Positions 12,601 through 18,822 of a DNA stretch of 64,000 nucleotides are shown here, piece after piece (position 1 is the stretch's first letter; every line of letters starts with the position of its first letter). The stretch is from Datnioides undecimradiatus. Lineage: Eukaryota > Chordata > Actinopteri > Lobotiformes > Datnioididae. The DNA lies in contig WARS01000016.1 of NCBI GenBank assembly GCA_008933995.1, positions 6,176,215-6,240,214 on the forward strand, in the 5' to 3' direction. A model generated the notes under the pieces. That model saw only the letters and a list, made by a program, of their open reading frames with translations, was not told the origin of the DNA and searched no databases. A program made the translations under genes and the position numbers.

Positions 12601-15083
12601 CTCCACTGAAAACAATGTAAGGAAGCACAAACAAAAAAAGTTCACAAGGAAGAGTCTCCTTGTAGATATTGTGTTAACCTGCCTCGTGTCCCCTGATGTT
12701 CCCTATAGGTGTGGTGTACGTGAGTGGGTGCGTGTATGCGGTTGGCGGTTTCAACGGCTCTCTGCGCGTGCGGACGGTGGACTGTTATGACCCCATGATG
12801 GACCGCTGGACGAGCGTGAGCAGCATGCAGGACCGCCGATCAACGCTTGGTGCCGCCGTGCTTAACGGACTCCTGTACGCTGTGGGGGGCTTTGACGGCA
12901 GCACAGGTACAGATGTGTTGGTGACACCTTAAAGTGGCCAAGGGACTGAATCCACCCAGGCTGGGTCAAAGCAGGAAACGATGAAACGCGTGATCACTGG
13001 CGGTGCTTTTCATGCGTGTTCACGTGTCTTCGCAGGTCTGTCAACAATCGAGGCGTACAATGCCAAGACAGACGAGTGGTTCCATGTGTTACCCATGAGT
13101 ACCCGGAGAAGCAGCGTGGGAGTGGGTGTTGTCAATGGTGAATACGGTTCCCAGTTCAGTTTTACAGTCTGCATTTAGAAACAGATCAGAGGGTGGACAA
13201 AATAACAGAAACACCTATACCACTCTCCTGCAATTTATTAGATTTTTTTTATTTTTAGAGATGTTGAAACCACAGTTTGTACGGACTGTGACTAGTTTGA
13301 AGCTCTTGATATGATAGTGCATCATTGTGTCAACTCTTTTAGAGGTGTTGAGACTATAAAAAACATTAAAGACACTAATCCATCAGCAAGCAAGCCTTAT
13401 TTATATAGGTAAGGAGCAGTTTATAGAGGTGCTTCACAGGATGAAGAAAGGGGGTGAAGAGAGATGGAGAAGGCAAAAAGGGCAATATTTCAAATGCAAA
13501 TGATTAAATCTATAGGTGGAGTTATACAATCAAGAAAAAGGCAAATTGTACATAGCATCAAACACCTTTGCAGAATCCAAAGGCTACTAACGTAACGTGT
13601 TTCTATTATTTTGTCCACCCTTGTTCCAAGTTGTGAACTGCATCTATTTTTTGTTTGTTTGTCTTCCCCCAGGGATCCTGTATGCAGTCGGAGGTTACGA
13701 TGGTGCGACCAGGCAGTGTCTGAGTACGGTAGAAGCTTACAACCCTAAAAGCAACGCGTGGAGTTACATCGCGGAGATGGGCACGAGACGCAGTGGAGCA
13801 GGCGAGTGTGTGTGTGTGTGTGTGTGAAACAGGGGAACAGGAGGTGCATGTTAAGCTACGCTCCAGATCTTGTAAACTGTCCCTAATGTCTTCCTCAGGT
13901 GTGGGTGTGTTAAAAGGTTTGCTGTATGCTGTGGGGGGGCACGATGGTCCATTGGTGAGGAAGAGCTGTGAAGTTTATGATCCGGCCACTAACACCTGGC
14001 GACAGGTGGCTGATATGAACATGTGTCGACGTAACGCAGGTGATACGCGCCTTCCATCCAGGCATCCTCAGCTGTGACGTGGTGCCCTGTCAGACCTTCA
14101 TTAATCTTCTTTCTGTGTGCGTGTTCAGGTGTGTGTGCTGTAAACAACTTACTGTACGTGGTCGGAGGAGACGACGGCAGCTGCAATTTGGCCTCAGTGG
14201 AGTTCTACAATCCAAACTCGGACAAGTGGACGCTACTGCCGACCTGTATGAGCACAGGGCGCAGTTATGCAGGTGTGTAAGCGACGCGTCGACGTGCACC
14301 CACCCGTTACACCCAGACTGCAGTGAGAGAAAAGGTTCATCCTAATTCTGAGCCATGTCTGGTTCATGTGAAAAATGTGAAGTTTGGAAGTTTTTGTTTT
14401 ACACATTTACACTGACTGCTTTAGTGCACTCTGAGCATCAGTTTGACTGCACTGACCTCATGCATGTGCCATATGGTGCTAAGAAGTCATCTCGTGATGG
14501 TTGAAACATGCAAACGTATTGCCCTGTCGGAATCATGTCATGCACCATCAGTAAACTGTACATGCTTGTGTTTGCTAATAAGAGGACACTGTCGATCTCA
14601 TTTTGCTAAGCCAGCCTTTCCTTCCTTGCTGCTGTTTTGGAGAGTTTATTGTTCTATTTAGCCTGATTTGAGACTGTATGGACTGAAAAGCGCTCAACAC
14701 CAACACCTGAAATTAAAATTTAAAAATTGAGCATGTTTTTATTATATTACAATACTGGGCCACAACATTTTCTTCATGTAATACATGTGTTATGCCATCA
14801 TATATCCCTATTCTTCCCTTTTATAGTCTGTTATCCCAATGTTATTATTATAATCCCATTATATGATATGTTACCCTCTCTCTCTCTTTTATTATATTAT
14901 ATTATATTATATTATATTATATTATATTATATTATATATTGCTATCTGCTTTTAACACTGGAACTCTGACTATCAATTCAGTAATGGCAATCACAGATTA
15001 CATCAGACATTTACAAGATGTAAAATTATATTTTCTACTATATTTATACCACAGGTGTGACTGTGATCGACAAGCCTTTATGA
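3302..15083 (+). CDS. klhl2: Kelch-like protein 2 (Mayven), BTB-BACK-Kelch CUL3 adaptor
   Basis: Fifteen coding exons join in consistent phase to 588 codons plus stop; human KLHL2 has 593 residues. Exons: 3302-3318, 5841-5960, 6068-6174, 6772-6893, 7519-7681, 7872-7981, 8075-8191, 10703-10852, 10961-11078, 12709-12906, 13036-13137, 13673-13801, 13899-14039, 14129-14272, 15055-15083. A BTB domain (about residues 46-150, with [12 protein letters not shown] and [19 protein letters not shown]) is followed by BACK (about 155-255, with [11 protein letters not shown]). Six Kelch repeats (about 303-588) carry the YAVGG / YVVGG signatures. By family knowledge KLHL2 recruits substrates such as WNK kinases to CUL3-RBX1 for ubiquitination and binds actin. 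KLHL3 is the close paralogue; the adjoining MSMO1, CPE and TLL1 favour KLHL2. Intron 12 uses a GC donor. Polyadenylation is likely near 16550. Confidence 0.96.
3351..3373. repeat. (GT)n microsatellite
   Basis: Uninterrupted GT dinucleotide tract just inside KLHL2 intron 1, 32 bases from the donor. Confidence 0.95.
3608..3638. repeat. (TA)n microsatellite
   Basis: About 31 bases of perfect TA repeat within KLHL2 intron 1. Confidence 0.95.
4035..4105. repeat. Possible decayed transposable-element fragment
   Basis: Contains CTAGGTTGGGAACCACTGAG, a phrase typical of the ends of dispersed vertebrate repeats as I recall them. Family and boundaries cannot be fixed without a repeat library. Confidence 0.3.
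5841..5960 (+). CDS. klhl2: KLHL2 coding exon 2
   Basis: Acceptor ACAAAAG follows a TTC-rich tract; donor GTGAAG at 5961. Encodes up to AFKVMNELR at the start of the BTB domain. The exon ends in phase 2. Confidence 0.93.
6068..6174 (+). CDS. klhl2: KLHL2 coding exon 3 (BTB)
   Basis: Acceptor CTACAG, donor GTGAGG. Encodes [17 protein letters not shown] and [19 protein letters not shown], the dimerisation core of the BTB domain. Ends in phase 1. Confidence 0.96.
6175..6771. other. KLHL2 intron 3
   Basis: About 600 bases, AT-rich; no repeat or gene recognised. Confidence 0.7.
6772..6893 (+). CDS. klhl2: KLHL2 coding exon 4 (BTB)
   Basis: Acceptor CCGACAG, donor GTAAAC. Encodes [18 protein letters not shown] and the [15 protein letters not shown] segment. 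Phase 1 in, phase 0 out. Confidence 0.95.
6894..7518. other. KLHL2 intron 4
   Basis: About 625 bases; nothing recognised beyond ordinary intron sequence. Confidence 0.7.
7519..7681 (+). CDS. klhl2: KLHL2 coding exon 5 (end of BTB, start of BACK)
   Basis: Acceptor TTTGACAG, donor GTTTGT. Encodes [30 protein letters not shown] and ANSYA. Ends in phase 1, splitting the Glu codon of AEQHF. Confidence 0.94.
7872..7981 (+). CDS. klhl2: KLHL2 coding exon 6 (BACK)
   Basis: T-rich tract and GTGACAG acceptor; donor GTATAC. Encodes [20 protein letters not shown] and [11 protein letters not shown]. Out in phase 0. Confidence 0.94.
8075..8191 (+). CDS. klhl2: KLHL2 coding exon 7 (BACK)
   Basis: Acceptor CGTGTAG, donor GTAAGC. 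Encodes [17 protein letters not shown] and [17 protein letters not shown]. 39 codons, phase 0 on both sides. Confidence 0.95.
8192..10702. other. KLHL2 intron 7
   Basis: A 2.5-kb intron. Most is AT-rich. A CpG-rich block lies at about 10130-10460, containing CTATAAG followed by CCCGCCC. No exon was recognised in it. Confidence 0.65.
10130..10460. promoter_or_regulatory. Isolated CpG-rich block in KLHL2 intron 7
   Basis: A local rise in CG dinucleotides inside an otherwise AT-rich intron, with a CTATAAG and CCCGCCC pair near 10254-10268. Could be an internal promoter, an enhancer, or a GC-rich repeat. Function is inferred only. Confidence 0.25.
10703..10852 (+). CDS. klhl2: KLHL2 coding exon 8 (BACK to Kelch linker)
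   Basis: Acceptor TGCGTCAG, donor GTATGG. Encodes [20 protein letters not shown] and [16 protein letters not shown]. 50 codons, phase 0 on both sides. Confidence 0.95.
10961..11078 (+). CDS. klhl2: KLHL2 coding exon 9 (Kelch repeat 1)
   Basis: Acceptor TTGTTTTAG, donor GTGGGG. Encodes [20 protein letters not shown] and [10 protein letters not shown]. Out in phase 1, splitting a Gly codon. Confidence 0.95.
11105..11535. repeat. Interspersed repeat (teleost family ending in a 'TACAGTCTA' tail)
   Basis: Phrases such as GACCATATTTGGATGAGAGG, GGCGGAGCTG, ATTGACAGGTCACCT and TTTGTACAGTCTACG match a widespread fish repeat as I remember it. No coding capacity is seen, so it is probably a non-autonomous element. 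A related tail occurs at about 55380-55400. Confidence 0.45.
12020..12032 (-). promoter_or_regulatory. CTCF-like motif
   Basis: On the - strand this reads CCACCAGGGGGCG, a perfect match to the CTCF core as I know it. It lies in KLHL2 intron 9, just after the interspersed repeat. Binding is unproven. Confidence 0.4.
12390..12560. repeat. Decayed repeat with 'AGTACTTGAGTAAATGTACT' tail
   Basis: This tail, followed by TAGTTACATT, is a recurrent phrase in fish genomes. Related sequence occurs near 18115-18285 and 26625-26665. Boundaries are approximate. Confidence 0.4.
12709..12906 (+). CDS. klhl2: KLHL2 coding exon 10 (Kelch repeats 2-3)
   Basis: Acceptor CCCTATAG, donor GTACAG. Encodes [38 protein letters not shown] and FDGSTG. 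Phase 1 in and out, splitting Gly codons. Confidence 0.96.
13036..13137 (+). CDS. klhl2: KLHL2 coding exon 11 (Kelch repeat 3)
   Basis: Acceptor CTTCGCAG, donor GTGAAT. Encodes [17 protein letters not shown] and [12 protein letters not shown]. Phase 1 in and out. Confidence 0.95.
13138..13672. other. KLHL2 intron 11 with interspersed repeat
   Basis: About 535 bases. From about 13390 to 13560 it holds TTATTTATATAGG ... GTGCTTCACAGGATGAAG, resembling a common fish repeat that contains 'TTTATATAGC...GTGCTTTACA'. No coding sequence. Confidence 0.5.
13673..13801 (+). CDS. klhl2: KLHL2 coding exon 12 (Kelch repeat 4), GC donor
   Basis: Acceptor TTCCCCCAG. Encodes [20 protein letters not shown] and [10 protein letters not shown]. 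The conserved GAGVGVL junction and reading phase require the exon to end at 13801. That makes the donor GCGAGT, a GC-AG intron. The next GT donor would insert two residues and break the conserved string. Confidence 0.88.
13802..13898 (+). other. KLHL2 intron 12: GC-AG intron with (GT)n directly after the donor
   Basis: A 97-base intron starting GCGAGT and followed at once by a 21-base GT tract (13806-13826). It ends TTCCTCAG. The AG|GCRAGT context fits the minor GC donor class. Confidence 0.8.
13899..14039 (+). CDS. klhl2: KLHL2 coding exon 13 (Kelch repeat 5)
   Basis: Acceptor TTCCTCAG, donor GTGATA. Encodes [20 protein letters not shown] and [11 protein letters not shown]. Phase 1 in and out. 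Confidence 0.96.
14129..14272 (+). CDS. klhl2: KLHL2 coding exon 14 (Kelch repeat 6)
   Basis: Acceptor GTGTTCAG, donor GTGTGT. Encodes [20 protein letters not shown] and [10 protein letters not shown]. Phase 1 in and out. Confidence 0.96.
14273..15054. other. KLHL2 intron 14
   Basis: About 780 bases, AT-rich. It contains an ATTAT pentanucleotide array at 14891-14935 and no recognisable gene. Confidence 0.7.
14891..14935. repeat. (ATTAT)9 pentanucleotide microsatellite
   Basis: Nine uninterrupted ATTAT units in the last intron of KLHL2, about 120 bases before the terminal exon. Confidence 0.95.
15055..15083 (+). CDS. klhl2: KLHL2 terminal coding exon 15
   Basis: Acceptor ATACCACAG, then VTVIDKPL and TGA at 15081-15083. 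Human KLHL2 also ends VTVIDKPL as I recall, which separates it from KLHL3 (ending in HKSL). Phase 1 in. Confidence 0.95.
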
Positions 15084-16550
15084 CTGCTCTTGACACCTGC
15101 CGCTGATTCGGAACACAGTGTATTCTCCTGCTGAATACTGAATCTTGGATCTGTCTACGATGCCAATGCTTCGATGCAGCATTAGCACAGGCAAAGACGA
15201 AGATGAAGAAAATGACAAGATTGTTGTTGTTGAGGATGATGAAGATTTTTGCACTTACCTGAGCGGGGGGAGCTGTAACAGACGCAGGCGGATCGACCCT
15301 GCGTTTTAATGCCCTCCTGGCAGGACTGTCGCAGCGACTGGACAAACCAGTCTGAAGCGCCACTGTACCACTGCAGTGTCATTGAAACGCTACTGATATG
15401 AAGCTACTATTACTGCAAAGTTACTTTAACATTAGTAATGTTAACGTAATGTTAACCAGCTCTGAGAGAGACCACTGTTCTAATCTGTGGGAGAGGGAGG
15501 TGGAGAAGGACCCTTCGGGACTGAAATATTTGTTTCTCCTTCGTTTTTATCCTCCTGAAAAGTGTGTGTGTCTTCGTGCGTGTGTGTGTGTGTGTGTGCG
15601 CGCTTGCATTTAAAGGTGCTCCTTTGCTTGCACACGTGAGCATGTGTGTTTGTGTGCATCTCTGTGGTGACGCCTGGTCCGACGCCGCGTGAACGCACTC
15701 TGACCTCTGACCTTTTTACAGTGTTGCAGTGTGGCTGTTCAAGAGTGCCTGAATGTCAAATTCGGCCCCTGCTTCCCTTTTTCTTCTCCTCCGTTACGTC
15801 TCGAGTACTGTTACTGGACAGAGCTCAGCTGGACTCTGCACCTCTGTTCTTGGATCAAATAATACATTTGAGAGCTGACCTCAGATCGGCGATGATGCGT
15901 CAGTTGCATTAGCAGCCGGTGGGAGAAGCATTTGCAGAAAACGTACATTTCTTCTTTAAAAAAAAAAAAAAAAACACAAAACAACAGACTTTCACTGGAA
16001 TACAACTGTTCTGGTAAAGGAAACGCCTCATTCATGTTGCCAAAAACAGCGACAGACAGAGGGAGAAGCCGTTTGAGGTGAAAAACAGTTGGATGTATCA
16101 GTGCTTTACTGTCACCTGGCAGCCATCTTCGCTGTGGTTGGAACCACTAATGACATCAACAGCCTGAACTCACTGCATGGTCCCCAACTCTAACCTCCTC
16201 TCCTTCAACCATCCCCTCTTCTCCCTTGGTGTAGCAACCCTATTAACTACTGCGCACCCTGACGTACTATGAATGTGCCAATTTTAATATGTCTCTTTAT
16301 TTCTGTCTCTCTTTGCTACTTTACTAATCTGTTCTCTCTTTCTGGAAAGTGACCAAACCTACTCTTCGTTTTCTTTTTCTTCAGCCTCTTTCTCTTCCGT
16401 CTCCTCCTATATTGAAAAATCGCTATAATAGTAACTGGTATCGCTGTTTCTTGTCAGTGTATTGAGGAATGTCATGTAGGCTAATGACTTTGAAAATGTT
16501 TCATTACTTGTTTTATATTCTCATTAATAAATATGCTTCTTGTATTTAAA
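15084..16550 (+). other. klhl2: KLHL2 3' UTR with polyadenylation signal
   Basis: About 1.45 kb of non-coding sequence with a (GT)n tract near 15580-15600. The AATAAA at 16526-16531 is the best polyadenylation signal. UTR extent is inferred. Confidence 0.55.
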
Positions 16551-17420
16551 GCTGTGAAATGATAGAATCTGTTTTTAAAGACTTTGCCAAATCAGTAAAA
16601 CATTGAAATGGAAAATTCTTTGTGTGGTATTTTAATATCTGATCAGCGATTGATTTATTATCAGGAACAGTATTTTCTCCCATTTAGTATATTTTTAAAG
16701 CAAACGTTGTGAAATACATTTGCTCATGCACAATTTTTACATTAGTTAAACAGACCAGTTTACACTTACTGATACTGGTCTTGGTTATGATTATGATTAT
16801 ATATGATGCATTCTCAAGGATGAACCTATCTAACAATACAAAGTAACATGACATTTACAGGCTGCTAGCATTTATTTCATCAGTAGTAATAATGTGATAT
16901 GTTGTATATTATTCTGTATACTGAATACTTTTGACTCTCATTGTGCAGGTAATATGTGTGTAGCCTACTTCTACGCAGTGAATGAAGGACTTTAAATCAG
17001 GGATTTAAATGCTGAGATTTGGGAGAGTAAAGCATCAGGAAAAACAGCTTTGGTTTAGAAAATCAAATATGATATTAATTCCAGTAGACTACTGAAAATT
17101 TTCAAATGACACTCAACTCTGCAGATAGATGCATGACAAGAATTAAAATACAATGTGGACGCACGCAGGCCTAAATAAGTGTAGTCAAAGTTCTGAAAAA
17201 CTCCCAATAGTAACACAAACAAATAATTATTCTTATGAAACAAAAACATTAATTTACGTTTAATTGACATACTAATAATTTAATTAATAAATATTTGAAC
17301 TTAATGACGCCGTTAAGTTGTCTCAAATCCTGTACAACATCTCCAAAGTGAACATTGGAGTTTCAATCTGTTGTAAAGTAAATTTCAGATGGAAAAGCCA
17401 CACGATGATTCAAAAGTTCT
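16551..17420. other. KLHL2-MSMO1 intergenic spacer
   Basis: Under 1 kb of AT-rich sequence with no recognised gene or repeat. The next element is the MSMO1 upstream region. Confidence 0.6.
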
Positions 17421-17640
17421 CCAACCACCCCATCTCCTCCCTCATACAGTGTGTTCAACAGTACACAGGTTATGAAAGCCGAGCACGCTTCTGATTGGCC
17501 GTTGCTGTAGAAACCTACAGTCTCACTATCATCACTCCATACCGCGACCCAATCAGCGACGCCGTTCGGCCCCCCGACGTCAGTCTCCTCTCCCCTCGGC
17601 CAATCAGATTGTTCAATATGACTGTACTTCATCCGGCCAG
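17421..17640 (+). promoter_or_regulatory. msmo1: MSMO1 promoter with SRE-like and CCAAT (NF-Y) motifs
   Basis: Two 8-of-10 matches to the sterol regulatory element ATCACCCCAC are seen: ACCACCCCAT at 17424-17433 and ATCACTCCAT at 17531-17540. Three NF-Y sites accompany them: ATTGG at 17494-17498, CCAAT at 17549-17553 and CCAAT at 17600-17604. The second SRE-like site is about 16 bases centre-to-centre from a CCAAT, a spacing typical of SREBP/NF-Y promoters. MSMO1 is an established SREBP2 target in mammals. Binding in this species is inference. Confidence 0.6.
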
Positions 17641-17679
17641 CCGCCTCGCGCTCAGGTAGACGGGACACACCGCTGGAAG
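17605..17679 (+). other. msmo1: MSMO1 non-coding first exon (5' end approximate)
   Basis: The sequence before the strong donor GGAAG|GTGAGT at 17680 lies just downstream of the CCAAT sites and encodes no start. It most likely forms the 5' UTR exon, spliced to the AG at 18527-18528. An alternative donor (CTCAG|GTAGAC, at 17656) is weaker. Confidence 0.5.
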
Positions 17680-18528
17680 GTGAGTGCTTACCATCTTTTC
17701 TGACCGCAAACGGGATATTTAGCTGAATTTTGCTAAAGTAAACCTGTTACTTATGTATTTGAGCGAAGAATAGAAGCAGTTGTTTGGTTTCGAGTTGTGT
17801 AATTTTATGAAAAATATTTCGGCCAGTGTCGTAATCTGAAGCGCACAGGCTTTTAATAAATTATAGCTAAACTAATGAAGTCTGAGTCCTTGCTATGGGA
17901 ATGTAATGAATATGCTGCAGCTGTGTTTTATGCACATGACATTATTAGGCAGAAATGTTACGTCTCGATGTATCACCATGTAGAACAAAACATGACGACA
18001 AAAACACAATATTAACACAACACAAGACACAAATATGAACGTTTAAATGTGGTTAAAACAGGCGCAGCGCGATCTTTTTAATTTTTAAAAAAAGTAAAAC
18101 CTTTGAGCGTAAAGTTTGCTCAAGGAAATACTTTAAAAGTACACCTCAACTAGGTGTCACAGTAAAATGCAAAGTATAAATTGCTGCTAACATTGCTGCT
18201 CAAGTTACATTTGAATGCAGGATTTGAAATAGTGTATTTTATGGTGTTATAAGTACTTTTACTTAAAAAAGTATAAGTACAGCCTGTGAGTGGTGTTGCT
18301 GCATTCTTATCATTATTATTGATAGATTTAAATAATATTTAGTTTGTAGAGGCTTAATTCATTTATTTAGCTTTGAAACACCTGCACAAGGACCAGGAAC
18401 TTTAAATGTGGTAACAACTGAAAATGTACATTCTCTATTTAAGTGCAACAGACATAAGCATTGACTTTGGTGTTGTCTCGACTGGGGCACATTTGAAGTT
18501 GTCGTTGCACTGCGTTTCTACTCTCCAG
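17680..18528. other. MSMO1 intron 1
   Basis: About 850 bases. Between about 18115 and 18285 lies a decayed repeat with 'AAGTACTTTTACTTAAAAAAGTA' character, like those at 12390 and 26625. No exon was recognised. Confidence 0.55.
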
Positions 18529-18567
18529 TCTTCTCTCCACACCTGCGGTCACCTTGCGTTGTCCATC

Positions 18568-18822
18568 ATGGCGGTGAACGGCACGGCAGACATCCTGAGC
18601 TCTGCCTACCTGGCGGTGGAATATGTAGATGCTGTGCTGCCAGAAAACCCCTTCCAGCCCTCCCTGAAACACGCCTGGGGCTACATGCTGGACAACTACA
18701 CCAAGTTCCAGATTGCCACCTGGGGGTCGCTCATCGTCCATGAGTTCATCTACTTCCTGTTCTGCTTGCCTGGATTCCTCTTTCAGTTCATGCCCTTCAT
18801 GCAGAAATACAAGATCCAGCAG
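18568..18822 (+). CDS. msmo1: MSMO1 coding exon 1 (exon 2 of the transcript)
   Basis: Starts [20 protein letters not shown] and ends KYKIQQ; donor GTTTGT at 18823. 85 codons, phase 0. Contains the first membrane span. Confidence 0.95.

Larger units (their letters stand above)
11079..12708. other. KLHL2 intron 9
   Basis: A 1.6-kb intron. It carries a fish-type interspersed repeat (about 11105-11535), a CTCF-like motif (12020-12032, - strand) and a second repeat fragment (about 12390-12560). Confidence 0.65.

Noticed and set aside
13806-13808. Alternative GT donor for KLHL2 exon 12 inside the GT tract
   Set aside because: It would insert two extra residues and break the GAGVGVL junction conserved in KLHL2/KLHL3; the GC donor preserves it.
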